A DNA stretch of 64,000 nucleotides from Bacteroidetes bacterium UBA2475 (GCA_002342065.1 DDPF01000012.1:248001-312000); one strand, 5' to 3'; numbered from the stretch's first letter, positions 9,278-19,568 are shown. Translations and numbers: made by a program. The notes: generated by a model not told the origin, from the sequence alone.

Positions 9278-10420
9278 ATGCCTTTTTCAACGCTCGGTCT
9301 ATCTGCCCATTTATTAAAAGCGCTTTCTGAGCAAAAATACGAGCAGGCTTACCCTATACAGCAGCAAGCTATTCCTGCAATTTTAAAGGGAGAAGATGTG
9401 TTGGGTATTGCACAAACAGGCTCGGGAAAAACAGCCAGTTTTGTATTACCGATTTTACAACGTTTACAAAAACAGGCGGAATCAAAGAACCGACATATTT
9501 CAGCGCTTATTTTAGTTCCTACAAGAGAGTTGGCAATACAGGTAAACGAGGTCTTTAATTTATTTACACATGCTTTACCCGAAAAAATAAAAACAATAGC
9601 GGTTTATGGTGGCGTATCTATCAATCCGCAAATGATAAAATTACAAGGTGTTGAAATTTTAGTGGCAACACCTGGAAGGCTGTTAGAATTAATTGATTCT
9701 AAAGCCGTGCATTTATCTGACGTTAAAATTTTAGTGTTAGATGAAGCGGATAAAATGTTGAACCTTGGTTTTAAAGAAGAGATGGATAAGATCTTTGCTT
9801 TACTTCCAAAGAAAAGACAAAACTTATTATTCTCTGCTACCTTAAGTGAAGATGTAAATAACATTAACGAAATCTTATTACGAGAACCAACTGTAATTAA
9901 AATTGAAGAAGAAACAAATACGATCGATCTTATTTCGCAACTTGCTTATTTTGTTTCTGATGAAAGAAAAGGTCCGCTATTACGCTATTTAATTAAACAC
10001 AATGGCATGAAGCAGGTTTTGGTTTTTACTTCATCTGTTTTTCAGGCCGATCTTGTTGCAGATAAACTACGCATCAACGATATAAAAGCTTCGGCCATTC
10101 ACAGTAAAAAAAGCCAGGGCGCACGCGAAGAAGCGTTGAATAAATTTAAAAGCGGCAAGCTGAGGGTGTTAGTTGCAACCGATCTAATGGCGCGTGGTAT
10201 TGATATTAAATTTTTACCTCATGTTATTAATTATGAGTTACCACGTTCACCAAAAGATTACATTCACCGTATTGGACGTACCGGCAGGGCTGAATCTCCG
10301 GGCGAAGCCATTTCTTTAATTGTTCCCGAAGACCAACATCATTTTAAGATCATCCAAAAAAAAATGGGTAAATGGGTTACCATGATAGATAGTAAGGACT
10401 TTGATCTGCACGGGTATTAA
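9278..10420 (+). CDS. DEAD-box ATP-dependent RNA helicase
   Basis: 380 residues from the ATG at 9278 (MPFSTLGLSAHLL); the frame is open to a TTG at 9251, but that codon overlaps the promoter. All helicase motifs are present in order: Q motif (YPIQQQAIPAI), motif I AQTGSGKT, Ia PTRELAIQ, Ib TPGRL, II VLDEADKM, III SAT, IV VLVFTSS, V ATDLMARGID, VI HRIGRTGRA. The C-terminal extension is very short, unlike RhlE or CsdA types with long basic tails. It unwinds RNA duplexes, likely in ribosome assembly, RNA decay or cold adaptation. Divergent from the propeller phosphatase gene and convergent with the SBBP protein gene. Confidence 0.95.
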   Translation: MPFSTLGLSAHLLKALSEQKYEQAYPIQQQAIPAILKGEDVLGIAQTGSGKTASFVLPILQRLQKQAESKNRHISALILVPTRELAIQVNEVFNLFTHALPEKIKTIAVYGGVSINPQMIKLQGVEILVATPGRLLELIDSKAVHLSDVKILVLDEADKMLNLGFKEEMDKIFALLPKKRQNLLFSATLSEDVNNINEILLREPTVIKIEEETNTIDLISQLAYFVSDERKGPLLRYLIKHNGMKQVLVFTSSVFQADLVADKLRINDIKASAIHSKKSQGAREEALNKFKSGKLRVLVATDLMARGIDIKFLPHVINYELPRSPKDYIHRIGRTGRAESPGEAISLIVPEDQHHFKIIQKKMGKWVTMIDSKDFDLHGY

Positions 10421-10450
10421 TATTTCAGAATTAAGATTTTAGAATTCCCC

Positions 10451-13400
10451 CTACTTTATCACAACAATTTTCTGATTTATTTTTTGCTGTGAATTTTTAT
10501 TCACAATAAAATAAACACCGTTTGCTAAACTTGTAAGCGTTAGTTGTCTTCCGTTTGTTTCATTCAGAGAAGCAGTGGTTACAATTTGCCCGAATTGGTT
10601 TACAATATTTATATCAAGATCGGTTGCCGAACTTATTTTGCAGATACCATTATTTGGATTTGGGTCAACACTTACTTTAATTACTGAATTATTTTTATTT
10701 TCTCCAATACCCAAACAGGAAGCAACAAAAACAGTAATGCTATCTGAACTTTTACAGCCTGTTGCTGAATCAGTATAAGTATACACGGCTGTAAAATTAC
10801 CAATAGCCATTGGCGTAAACATACCGGAACCATTTACACTGGGGCCTGAATAATAGCCACCCGGAGGATTACCCACCAATTGAAAAGCGGTTCCGCCAAA
10901 TATGGTGAGGCAACTTGTATATTGAGGTGATGTTAAAGTAACAGGTGTTGTTGAGTAAACAGAGATGGCAATTGTGTTACTTCCTACACAATTTGTAGAA
11001 CCTGTGCCGAATGCGGTGTAAACTGCTGTGGTTGTAGGATTAACCACTGCAATGTTACTGTTCGATCCGGTACTCCAGGTATAGTTGGTTGCACCCGAAG
11101 CTATAACTGTTGCAGATTGGCCCGGACAAATAGTTGATGTAGCTGTTACCGAATTTAAAGTAAGTGTTGGTGCTGTGTTAACCGTTACTGTAACAGCTGT
11201 TCTGCTTGCACTTGTGGCGCAGGTCATTGCTTCTACGTAATAAGTATAAATACCTGCGGCTAAAATAGAAGTTACATAATTTGTACCGGTACCAATACTG
11301 GTTGTTGTTGTTGGTGTTGGGTACCATGTAAGTGTACCTGAACCCGAAGCCGTTAGCATGGTTGTATTATTGGCGCAGGCACTTAAATTAGCTGCCGGTG
11401 TAGTATTTACCGGGTCAGGCGGTGTAGCGCAATCATAGAACCTAACCAAATATCCATCTGCTGCACCGCCACCAAATGACGATTGGTGACCGAAAAAAGT
11501 AGCTATACCAAAACCGAAATTTGTATCAGTAGCTCCTGCAAAATATAAATTATAGGAGCCATCTGTAGAACAACCGTAAATAAAATCGTCACCGGCCTGC
11601 CCGTAAAAAGTTCCCCATTGTCGAACACCGGCATTTGTGAACTGCACAATAAAACCATCGGTTAAACCGCCACCAAAACCATTTTGATGCCCATTAAGTG
11701 TAGCTACGGCTGTGTTTGCCGCAATACTTGATGTGTGCCCAACCATATAAATATCTCCCGAAGAATGAACTGTGCAACCATAAGCTGTCTCATCGCCTGC
11801 CCCACCGTAGTATGAACCCCATTGCCTAATGCCTGCGTTATTAAATTTAGCAATAAATGCGTCGGTTGGTCCGCCATTATGTGTGGGTTGGTGACTACCC
11901 ACTGTGGCAATACTCGTACCGTTAGTACTTTCTGTTTTGCCAACTAAATAAACATTTGACGCAGCATCTGAAACACAACTATAACCGATCTCGTTGCCGT
12001 TACCACCATAATAAGTTCCCCATTGGCGAACACCTGCACTATTGAATTTTACCAAATAAGCATCCTCTGCAAAACCACCATGTGTAACCTGGTGACTACC
12101 CGCTGTTGAAATAACATTTATGATATTACAATCTGTTGTACCTGTTAAATAAACATCATTATTAGCATTAGTGGCACAGCCAAAACCGTTATCTACCCCA
12201 ACACCACCGTAATATGTTCCCCATTGGCGTACACCGGATGTATTAAATTTTACAATGAATGCGTCTGAATTACCACCAAAAGTAGTTTGATGAGCGCCTG
12301 CAGTTGCAATAACGGTTCCAAAATTACTATCTGTTTTTCCAACGAGATAAATATTTCCTGCAGGATCGGTAGCGCAACCTTGAGCGAACTCAGCGGCAGT
12401 GCCACCATAAAAAGTTCCCCATTGGCGAACACCAGCAGTGTTAAATTTTGCGAGGAAACCATCCCAATTCCCGCCATGTGCTAATTGATGACCTCCAACT
12501 GTTGCAATAGTATTTGGCGAACCACCTAAAGAAAAACCACCCATAAAAATATTTCCCGATGCATCGGTAGCAACACAACTGGCTGCATCGCGAACACCAC
12601 CTCCATAATAGGTTCCCCATTGGCGTACACCCAAACTATCAAATTTTGCAAGGTAGGCGTCGTTAACACCACCGCTATAGGTGGTTTGGTGACCGCCTAC
12701 TGTGGCAATGCTCGTGCCGTTATTAGTATCTGTGTATCCTGTTAAAAAAACATGGCCTGTTCCATCATTTGCACAGCCTGTGCTTACTTCTCCTGAACCG
12801 TTGCCGCCATAATAAGTTCCCCAAACGCGCACACCCGGATCGATCAATAAAGGTAATGTGGAATTGTGATTTGCTATTTTAAAACTAACCACATTACTTT
12901 CGATCTGCCACGAAGCTTGTAATTTTTTTCCATTCTGTGTTACAAGCGGTGCTTCTTCAACTATTTTTCCTAATGGAGTTGTAATAATTAATTCGCCGGT
13001 GTTGGTAAGTGTTATTTTTTTTGCGCCGGCAAATTGCAATTGTATTTGTTTATAGTCAGCGCCTGCAGCAACAATATAATCGTATTTTAGATGTCCATCC
13101 TTTTGATACCATTTAAGATCAATGCCTGAGTAAATATTTTTGTAAATAATTTCTTCGTAAGATCTAACACCCGTAACACCATTTGGACAAACCGGCAAAT
13201 AATAGGTATTGTAGCCTGGCAAAGCTTTTATTTTATAGGTAGTTGCATTTGGATTGCAGTTTAACCAGTTCACATCTACGCGGTAAATGGTTTTTTGTTT
13301 AGGGGTCTTTGTTTTTTTATTGGTAATAGGATCAACTTCATCTTTCCAGCTATCTACACGTGATTGCTGGTAGCTGATGCCGTTAGTCTTTAAATGAAAT

Positions 13401-13624
13401 GCCAATTGGCCATCTGTGCCATAATATAAAATATCAGGACGTGGGTTAGTATTTTGATCTGAGATCTGACCTAAATTTTCCTGGAAAGAAATTTGTGCTT
13501 TGGCTTTAGAAGCGGCTAATTTTTTAGATAAGCTAAAAAGTTCGTCGTTATTATTTGAAAATAATTGGGTGCTGTATAATAGAGTAAAAAGGCTGAATGA
13601 AAGTTTTGTAAAAAAGTGCTTCAT
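10451..13624 (-). CDS. Giant secreted SBBP beta-propeller protein with T9SS sorting domain
   Basis: 1057 residues with a signal peptide. Residues about 40-270 form the domain that commonly precedes SBBP repeats in Bacteroidota (FQENLGQISDQ..., YYGTDGQLAFHL). Seven SBBP units of about 67 residues follow, each opening with a RQWGTYYGG-like block, consistent with one seven-bladed propeller. Then Ig-like modules (TLTWYPTPTTTTSIG, TNYTWSTGSNSN) and a C-terminal type A sorting domain (VDPNPNNGICKIS ... ANGVYFIVNKNSQQKINQKIVV), which directs export through T9SS and attachment to the cell surface or release. The propeller repeat is also visible in the DNA at about 200-bp period between 11.6 and 12.8 kb. 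The ligand is unknown. Confidence 0.85.
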   Translation of the reverse strand: MKHFFTKLSFSLFTLLYSTQLFSNNNDELFSLSKKLAASKAKAQISFQENLGQISDQNTNPRPDILYYGTDGQLAFHLKTNGISYQQSRVDSWKDEVDPITNKKTKTPKQKTIYRVDVNWLNCNPNATTYKIKALPGYNTYYLPVCPNGVTGVRSYEEIIYKNIYSGIDLKWYQKDGHLKYDYIVAAGADYKQIQLQFAGAKKITLTNTGELIITTPLGKIVEEAPLVTQNGKKLQASWQIESNVVSFKIANHNSTLPLLIDPGVRVWGTYYGGNGSGEVSTGCANDGTGHVFLTGYTDTNNGTSIATVGGHQTTYSGGVNDAYLAKFDSLGVRQWGTYYGGGVRDAASCVATDASGNIFMGGFSLGGSPNTIATVGGHQLAHGGNWDGFLAKFNTAGVRQWGTFYGGTAAEFAQGCATDPAGNIYLVGKTDSNFGTVIATAGAHQTTFGGNSDAFIVKFNTSGVRQWGTYYGGVGVDNGFGCATNANNDVYLTGTTDCNIINVISTAGSHQVTHGGFAEDAYLVKFNSAGVRQWGTYYGGNGNEIGYSCVSDAASNVYLVGKTESTNGTSIATVGSHQPTHNGGPTDAFIAKFNNAGIRQWGSYYGGAGDETAYGCTVHSSGDIYMVGHTSSIAANTAVATLNGHQNGFGGGLTDGFIVQFTNAGVRQWGTFYGQAGDDFIYGCSTDGSYNLYFAGATDTNFGFGIATFFGHQSSFGGGAADGYLVRFYDCATPPDPVNTTPAANLSACANNTTMLTASGSGTLTWYPTPTTTTSIGTGTNYVTSILAAGIYTYYVEAMTCATSASRTAVTVTVNTAPTLTLNSVTATSTICPGQSATVIASGATNYTWSTGSNSNIAVVNPTTTAVYTAFGTGSTNCVGSNTIAISVYSTTPVTLTSPQYTSCLTIFGGTAFQLVGNPPGGYYSGPSVNGSGMFTPMAIGNFTAVYTYTDSATGCKSSDSITVFVASCLGIGENKNNSVIKVSVDPNPNNGICKISSATDLDINIVNQFGQIVTTASLNETNGRQLTLTSLANGVYFIVNKNSQQKINQKIVVIK

Positions 13625-13990
13625 AAGCTAGTAAATTTTGAAATGAAAGGTACAAAATTTAAGTCAAAAATAAAAAGGATGCAATAATGAGAAAAACAAC
13701 CGGTAAGGGAAAGCTCAGAAAAAAATACTTTATCAAAACTATCTTTCCCCTGCCCGGCGTTTCAAAAATAAAAGGTTAGGCCAATTATTTCGGGTTTTAG
13801 ATGCGATCTTTCACTAAAAGTTTAATTTCTAACATAATTAAGCCAGTTGTTAAAAAATACCCTACACTTAAAAGACCGGTATGACTTCTAAAAAGGCTAA
13901 TTCCGACATTTATCCCATAAAAGCCTTTATTTTTTAAATAATTTATGGAAATCTTAAAATTCTGCATCTAAATATTAAATATCCCGATAT
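13625..13990. other. Intergenic region, 366 bp, divergent promoters
   Basis: This gap separates two divergent surface-protein genes. The only structure I see is GGGAAAG (13707-13713) facing CTTTCCC (13743-13749) across a 29-nt AT-rich loop. No -24/-12 element, TAnnTTTG box or small gene is convincing. Confidence 0.4.
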
Positions 13991-14899
13991 ATGCAAACTA
14001 CAAACTTAATAATACGCATCCCGGAGCCTTGTCACGAGGACTGGAATAAAATGGAGCCTGATACAAAAGGTAAATTCTGCAACTCTTGCAGTAAATCGGT
14101 AATAGACTTCTCAAACAAGACAGACCTGGAGATAAAAGATATTTTATCGGAGCATAAAGGTCAGAAAGTTTGTGGGCATTTTAAGAAAACCCAAATTGAT
14201 AGGCCATTAAATATAAGAATTGACTTTAATAACCTGCCTAAAAATGTAAGTACTACAAAAGCTTTTGCCATTGCATTATTTTTTGTATTCGGTACATTTT
14301 TATTCAGTTGCACAACACTTGACGGTAAAAAAGTAGATACAATTGAAGTAGTAAATAATTCGAAAGGAGAATATGTTGAAGGTGAAATGAAGGTAAGTAT
14401 GGAAACAAAAGATACTCTTAAACTGGAAAAATTACCCCTTTCAAAGTGTTATTCTGAATCAACCGTTGACGGTGGTATTAGTGTTGAAGAAGTAACAGTG
14501 GATTTACCAAAAATAGAAGAAGTACATACGTTGGGAATGATGGTGTATATCCCTGATACTTTAGAAACTGTTGTTCCTCAAATAGATTCTACAATTGGAG
14601 AAAGAAAAATAATAGAAGAACCTATAATTACAAATAAACAAACCGAGCTTGAAGTTTACCCTAACCCAAGTACAGGTGAGTTTACCGTTAAATATGATGT
14701 TTTAAAAAGAGCGGATGTGCGCGTTGAGATTTACAACATGGCCGGTGCTTTATTAAAAACTGTTGTTAATGTAAACCAACAATTCGAAGGCAAATACCAA
14801 ATACCTGTAAACTTAAACAACCTGCCAACCGGTGTTTATATTGTTAACCTTACCAAATACGGAAAACGTTTTACACAGAAAGTTGTGATAGAAAAATAA
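13991..14899 (+). CDS. Cys-rich N-terminal domain / membrane or lipobox segment / T9SS sorting-like C-terminus
   Basis: 302 residues in three parts. Residues 1-75 carry paired cysteines and histidines (PEPCHEDW, KGKFCNSCSKSVIDF, GQKVCGHF), a probable zinc-binding module found at the start of many Bacteroidota membrane proteins. Residues 95-115 (AFAIALFFVFGTFLFSC) are hydrophobic and end in a lipobox-like FLFSC. After an acidic linker, residues about 215-302 form a T9SS type A-like sorting domain (EVYPNPSTGEFTVKYD ... PTGVYIVNLTKYGKRFTQKVVIEK). A cytoplasmic zinc module and a T9SS signal on one chain is an odd combination. The function is unknown. Confidence 0.7.
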   Translation: MQTTNLIIRIPEPCHEDWNKMEPDTKGKFCNSCSKSVIDFSNKTDLEIKDILSEHKGQKVCGHFKKTQIDRPLNIRIDFNNLPKNVSTTKAFAIALFFVFGTFLFSCTTLDGKKVDTIEVVNNSKGEYVEGEMKVSMETKDTLKLEKLPLSKCYSESTVDGGISVEEVTVDLPKIEEVHTLGMMVYIPDTLETVVPQIDSTIGERKIIEEPIITNKQTELEVYPNPSTGEFTVKYDVLKRADVRVEIYNMAGALLKTVVNVNQQFEGKYQIPVNLNNLPTGVYIVNLTKYGKRFTQKVVIEK

Positions 14900-14903
14900 G
14901 ATC

Positions 14904-16973
14904 CTAAAAGAAAAACGTCAGACTACCTTTTAAATAAAATGGTGTGCCAGGCGTGTAATGTAATTCACTTACCGAAGTACTTTCGTTCCTTAACCTGCTT
15001 TCGGTGTCAAATTGCGCCTGATTCCAGTTTGTATTTAAAAGATTTTCGGCCGATAGACCAATTTGATATTTTGGCGTCGTGTAATTAATAACAGCATCCA
15101 ATAAAAAATAACCAAGGGCCTGCACCGAATTATCTTCGTTAGCCGGACGTGTATTTAAATACCTATAACGGATACTGGCATTAAATCCTTTTTCGCGTTT
15201 GTAAGAAAAACCGCCCGTACTTGTTAAAGATGGCGCCAATGGAATAAAATTTTCGCCTTTTGGTAAATTAATATATCTGCCATGATTATAATTAATGTCA
15301 GCGTCTGCAAACAAATGATCAGTTAATTGAACACGCGTGGATAGATCTACGCCCACTCTTCTTGTTGCTCCGGTAATTTCTACAATGGCTTCATCGCCCA
15401 CATACACTAATTCGTTTTGCAGATCTAAGCCCCACAAAGCGGTATTAACTAGAATACGTTTTCCTAATTTAAAAGTAGAGCCAACTTCGTAACCCAATGC
15501 GGTTGGCAAATTATTCTCAACACTTTTTAAAACCACCGAGCGGGCGTCGTTTGAGTGAAAGCCATTTCCTGCGTGAACAAAGAGCTGCACATTGGCAGAT
15601 GCATCGTAATACAAATTTAATTTCGGACTTAATTTAGGCACTTGTTTGCGGCCACTTAAACTATCATACTGAAAATTTTGAAATTTAAAATCAAAATAAT
15701 CAAAGCGTAAACTTGTATTCACCGAAAATTTTTCTGTTAAGTATAATGTTTCGTCAATATACGCACTTGCATTTTGTTGCGTTAAATGACCTGCAGAAAT
15801 TGTATCTAATATTACACGTTTTACAGAATGTCTTAACATAACAGTACCATCATCTATACGTGTTGTGGCGCCGATAACTGTTTTAAGATTTTTACCAAAG
15901 ACAGAAGCAGTTTTTTCGTAAGAGAATTTATAACCGTAAATATTTCTTCCGCTTTCAGTTTGATTTATCTGGTCGCCATTAACGCTATCGTGTAAAAAGA
16001 AAGTAAAATTTGAATACAGATTAAAATCGTAAAAACTGTAATAAGCCTGGTTCTTAATTAAGCCTCCATTTATTAAAGAAGTAGTTAAAGACAAGTTAGC
16101 ATTGGTTCTGCTTGTTTGCCCACCTTCTGTGGCATCCAAACTACCAAAACGCGTGATTACACCATCGCTAACTGCTCTTGATGGAATTTGTCCTGAAGCA
16201 TTCCAGCCTGAATTAAATGTTGAGCCCGAAAAAGATAAAAAATTATTTGAACCTAATTGCGCGGTGTATTTACTAAAAATATTATAACGTTTAAAATGTT
16301 GTTTGTTCTCTAAAAAAGAGTTGGCATAATTATATTCTGCAGCCACATAAAAATTCTCGTTCTGTTTTGTAAATAAATGATTACCTCGTAAAAGGTCTAT
16401 CATAGCCATGGCCCTATAAGTTTCAAATTGCCCGCCCTCTAATTTTATCATGCTTTTACCAATGTTATTTTTGGTAGAAAATTCACCCGCACCTGAAGTG
16501 GCAAAATCGCCATAAGCAGCATTATAAGTTCCTTTATATACTTTTAATTTGTCTATTGTTTCGGGGATCACAAAATGAAAATCGGCATAACCCTGACCAT
16601 GCGCATGCGATACCATATTCACAGGCATACCATCAATATTTACAGAAAAGTCTGTACCATGATCACAATCAAAACCACGTAAAAAAATTTGTTCTGCTTT
16701 ACCGCCACCGGCATGCTGTGCAATAAATAAACCCGGCACCAATCTTAAAAGATCTTGTGCCGAATTGTTTGGACGCAATTGCTGATCTATCTGCGAGATG
16801 ATCTCGCTACCATGCGAATTGTTTTTTGAATCGGTAATAATTACTTCCTTAAGATCAATAACTTTTGTAGATACTGAGTCTTTGGTTCGACCAAGCTCAC
16901 CACTAGTGTTTTGCGCAAAAGAAATTAGCTGTAAGCCACAGCAATATATTAATATGCATTTTTTTAAGATCAT
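14904..16973 (-). CDS. TonB-dependent outer-membrane receptor
   Basis: 689 residues: signal peptide ending ISFAQ, a short linker without a CarboxypepD_reg domain, plug domain (SAQDLLRLVPGLFIAQHAGGGKAEQIFLRGFD) and a 22-strand-type barrel ending in an aromatic residue (GSLTFFF). The plug contains CDHGTDFSVNIDGMPVNM and SHAHGQGYADFHF, a His/Asp-rich surface that could coordinate a metal. It should import a substrate across the outer membrane using TonB/ExbB energy. It is the last gene of a minus-strand series with a His-rich small protein and a HupE/UreJ permease, so a metal is the likely cargo; nickel or cobalt are guesses from HupE family knowledge. Confidence 0.9.
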   Translation of the reverse strand: MILKKCILIYCCGLQLISFAQNTSGELGRTKDSVSTKVIDLKEVIITDSKNNSHGSEIISQIDQQLRPNNSAQDLLRLVPGLFIAQHAGGGKAEQIFLRGFDCDHGTDFSVNIDGMPVNMVSHAHGQGYADFHFVIPETIDKLKVYKGTYNAAYGDFATSGAGEFSTKNNIGKSMIKLEGGQFETYRAMAMIDLLRGNHLFTKQNENFYVAAEYNYANSFLENKQHFKRYNIFSKYTAQLGSNNFLSFSGSTFNSGWNASGQIPSRAVSDGVITRFGSLDATEGGQTSRTNANLSLTTSLINGGLIKNQAYYSFYDFNLYSNFTFFLHDSVNGDQINQTESGRNIYGYKFSYEKTASVFGKNLKTVIGATTRIDDGTVMLRHSVKRVILDTISAGHLTQQNASAYIDETLYLTEKFSVNTSLRFDYFDFKFQNFQYDSLSGRKQVPKLSPKLNLYYDASANVQLFVHAGNGFHSNDARSVVLKSVENNLPTALGYEVGSTFKLGKRILVNTALWGLDLQNELVYVGDEAIVEITGATRRVGVDLSTRVQLTDHLFADADINYNHGRYINLPKGENFIPLAPSLTSTGGFSYKREKGFNASIRYRYLNTRPANEDNSVQALGYFLLDAVINYTTPKYQIGLSAENLLNTNWNQAQFDTESRLRNESTSVSELHYTPGTPFYLKGSLTFFF

Positions 16974-17148
16974 AACCTCAACTTTAATTGATAACTAATT
17001 AAAGTTGTAAGGTGAAATAGGTTTATAAAAAGCTTATTAAAACAAAAATATAAAACATGAGATTATATTTCTGAAATAATAATTCGACGTACTTTTTACG
17101 AAGATATTTTCCTTACAACAATTAATTTAAAAAACTAATCCGGAAGGG

Positions 17149-17520
17149 TTACGCTTTTTTTGGAGGAGGGGAATTGATAGTTGTAAATCCTGCGAGAACA
17201 TCCTGCGTTTGAAAGATCGTAACAGGAGTTAGGATACTATTGGTTTGGAAATTAAAATTTAGTTCGTGAATATTTTGAAAAGTATTCTCGTTCATTTTTT
17301 CTGAAGAAGGAGCTTTATTCTGTGCACTTTTATTTTCCTTTTCAGAAACATCGCTCAGCTCATTATGAATATGATAATGGCCATTCTCAAAATGTACAGT
17401 TGCCATATGTTGCGCTCTCCATAAAGTGTGAGCCAAAACATCTTCTACGATGACAGCAAGAGGTTTAACCTGCGCAAATACGTAAAACGACAATAATATA
17501 TAAATGACTGCTCTTTTCAC
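17149..17520 (-). CDS. Small exported or membrane protein with His-rich motif
   Basis: 123 residues. The N-terminus (RAVIYILLSFYVFAQVKPLAVIVEDVLAHTLW) is a long hydrophobic helix like a signal anchor, followed at once by HMATVHFENGHYHIHNE, with five histidines in 15 residues, and then a polar, probably disordered tail ending PPPKKA. I recall similar small proteins next to metal-linked TonB receptors in Bacteroidota, without assigned function. It lies between the HupE/UreJ gene (41 bp) and the TonB receptor gene. A metal-binding periplasmic role is inferred from the histidines and the neighbours. Confidence 0.6.
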   Translation of the reverse strand: MKRAVIYILLSFYVFAQVKPLAVIVEDVLAHTLWRAQHMATVHFENGHYHIHNELSDVSEKENKSAQNKAPSSEKMNENTFQNIHELNFNFQTNSILTPVTIFQTQDVLAGFTTINSPPPKKA

Positions 17521-17561
17521 TCTATTAATTTACGTAATAAAAAAGCCTTTGGTTTTAAAAA

Positions 17562-18239
17562 TTATGGGAAAAATGCTCTTTCTATGGTCCAGTATAGCGC
17601 AATAATGGCTATTAAAATAGATAAAGGGTAAACAATACGGGCCCTGTACCAAGGTTTTTGGTTGAACCACTTGCCAAATAAGAACCAGGCACCTAAAATA
17701 ACGGCAATTTGGCCTAACTCTACCCCCACATTAAAACTAATGAGCGCATTATAAAATTCTTTTTTTGGTAAACCCAATTCGTTTAATACCCCCGCAAAAC
17801 CCAAACCGTGAATTAAGCCAAAAGCAAACACAATTAAAATACGTGTAGGTTTCAACTTATCGGTGATTACATTTTCTAAGGCAACAAACATAATAGATAA
17901 AGCAATAATTGGTTCGATAATATGTGGAGGCGCGGATATTATATCGTTCATCGCCAAACCTAAAGTAATGGAGTGTGCAATTGTAAATGCAGTTGCCTGC
18001 CATAAAATTGTTTTAAGTTTTGGACTTAGTAAAAAAAGAGAGATTATAAATAAAATATGATCAAAGCCTAAAGGAATGATATGGGTAAAACCCAATTGCA
18101 AATACACAAAAAAAACATCTGTACGCGAGAGTTTTTCCATAGCTTCATCGTTAGGATGAGCTTGAGAAATGAATGGCATAAAAAAGCATATAAGAACAAT
18201 TACAAATGCTAAATTTTTATGAGTAAATTTTTTAAACAT
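17562..18239 (-). CDS. HupE/UreJ-family metal permease
   Basis: 225 residues with a signal-like start (ending ISQAHPNDE) and about six membrane helices. Family motifs are present: LGFDHILFIISLFLL, AFTIAHSITLGLA, FGLIHGLGFAGVL and SFNVGVELGQIAVI, with the His and Asp residues expected to bind metal. HupE and UreJ proteins take up nickel or cobalt in characterised species. The gene is 6 bp downstream of the TPR gene and upstream of the small His-rich protein and TonB receptor genes, giving an outer-to-inner-membrane import route in one strand-coherent cluster. Confidence 0.88.
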   Translation of the reverse strand: MFKKFTHKNLAFVIVLICFFMPFISQAHPNDEAMEKLSRTDVFFVYLQLGFTHIIPLGFDHILFIISLFLLSPKLKTILWQATAFTIAHSITLGLAMNDIISAPPHIIEPIIALSIMFVALENVITDKLKPTRILIVFAFGLIHGLGFAGVLNELGLPKKEFYNALISFNVGVELGQIAVILGAWFLFGKWFNQKPWYRARIVYPLSILIAIIALYWTIERAFFP

Positions 18240-18245
18240 ATACTA

Positions 18246-19568
18246 CTAAAGATAAGTACTTACTTCTTTCTTTAATTCAGGATCTATAAATGGATTTGAT
18301 TCTAATGCTTTTTTGACCATAGCTTTACCTTTCTCAGCTTCGCCCGCTTTAATTTTTATTAAAGCTGCACGACATAACAATACAGGATTTTTTGAATTTG
18401 TTTTTAGCGCTGTGTTAATGTGTTTATTTGCTTCTGCAAATTCGCCTTTTTTATATTCAACCCAGGCTAAAGTTTCTGCAACATCAATATTTTCGGGGCG
18501 GCGTTCAAATTCTACCATAGCATGTTTTAAAGCATTAGTTACATCGTTTATTTTTAAATATGCATAAGCCAGTTCTTTATCGGCATAATGTCCGTGACCT
18601 GTTTCGCCTTCCACATTTGCATTTGGACCAAGCATAGCAATTACTTCTTTTGCATTTTCGTTTGCCTTTGCGTTTTCGCCATTCAATCTATAAAGATCTG
18701 TTAACTCGTCCGAAAAAGAAAATTCTACGATCATACTTTTTGCTTTTTCATAATAACCAATGGCTTCTTTGTAATTTCCTTTTGCTTTAGCAACACGACC
18801 TAAACCAGCAATGGCAAATGCGTAATCGGCTCTTTCCTGCAAAGCAATTTTATATTGTACCTCAGCGCTGTCAAGACTTCCTGTATTCTCATATAAGTGT
18901 GCTAATACGCAGCGTGTCCATTCAGTTTGCTCTAACCCCGGATAACCTGCAGATACAGCTAATTTCATAACGCTAATTGCACCTGGCATATCACCGTATA
19001 TTTCTCTCAAATAAGATACGCGTGAGTATGAACGAATGTCGGGCCGTAATGATATCATTTTATCCGCCATCTTCACGGCGTTATCATAACTTCCTAATTC
19101 TAAATTGGCATCGCATAAAATACCATAAATAAATGCGCTGTTCGGGTTTAATGGTAATGCTTTTTGTGCAAGATCCAATCCTTCGGCAAAATGATGCTGC
19201 GACAAAAGCACGGTGGCCTTACAACACATGGCATCAAAATTACTGGGTTGGGATTTTAAGATTTTATCAAGTAATTCTAAAGCTGCTTTATCGTAATAAC
19301 CATGGTCACCAGTTTCCCTGCCTTCCTGTATATAGGCTTGCGATAAAGAAAGCATGGATTTATAATCGTTTGGGTTTATTTCAATGGCTGCCAATAGACC
19401 CTCCATTGCTTTTTTGGAATTTAACCATTCACCCGATAAGGCAATTGTTCCCTGCCTGTCTTTAAACGGTGGTATCTTTTCTTCAGGTGCTTTTTTTGCG
19501 AATAAAAAAATGCAAGCCAAAAGTACACCGGTAAAAACAACTAAAATTATATAAAGATTTTTACGCAT
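18246..19568 (-). CDS. Membrane-anchored TPR protein
   Basis: 440 residues: N-terminal membrane helix (LYIILVVFTGVLLACIFLFAKK), then about nine tetratricopeptide-like repeats across residues 60-435 (for example FAEGLDLAQKALPLNPNSAF, YKEAIGYYEKAK). No catalytic domain. The repeats should be periplasmic and work as a protein-interaction scaffold. It is placed between DUF4331 genes upstream and the HupE/UreJ gene 6 bp downstream, so it is probably part of the same process. The terminator-like hairpin before it (19592-19627) suggests it can also be transcribed separately from the DUF4331 genes. Confidence 0.8.
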   Translation of the reverse strand: MRKNLYIILVVFTGVLLACIFLFAKKAPEEKIPPFKDRQGTIALSGEWLNSKKAMEGLLAAIEINPNDYKSMLSLSQAYIQEGRETGDHGYYDKAALELLDKILKSQPSNFDAMCCKATVLLSQHHFAEGLDLAQKALPLNPNSAFIYGILCDANLELGSYDNAVKMADKMISLRPDIRSYSRVSYLREIYGDMPGAISVMKLAVSAGYPGLEQTEWTRCVLAHLYENTGSLDSAEVQYKIALQERADYAFAIAGLGRVAKAKGNYKEAIGYYEKAKSMIVEFSFSDELTDLYRLNGENAKANENAKEVIAMLGPNANVEGETGHGHYADKELAYAYLKINDVTNALKHAMVEFERRPENIDVAETLAWVEYKKGEFAEANKHINTALKTNSKNPVLLCRAALIKIKAGEAEKGKAMVKKALESNPFIDPELKKEVSTYL

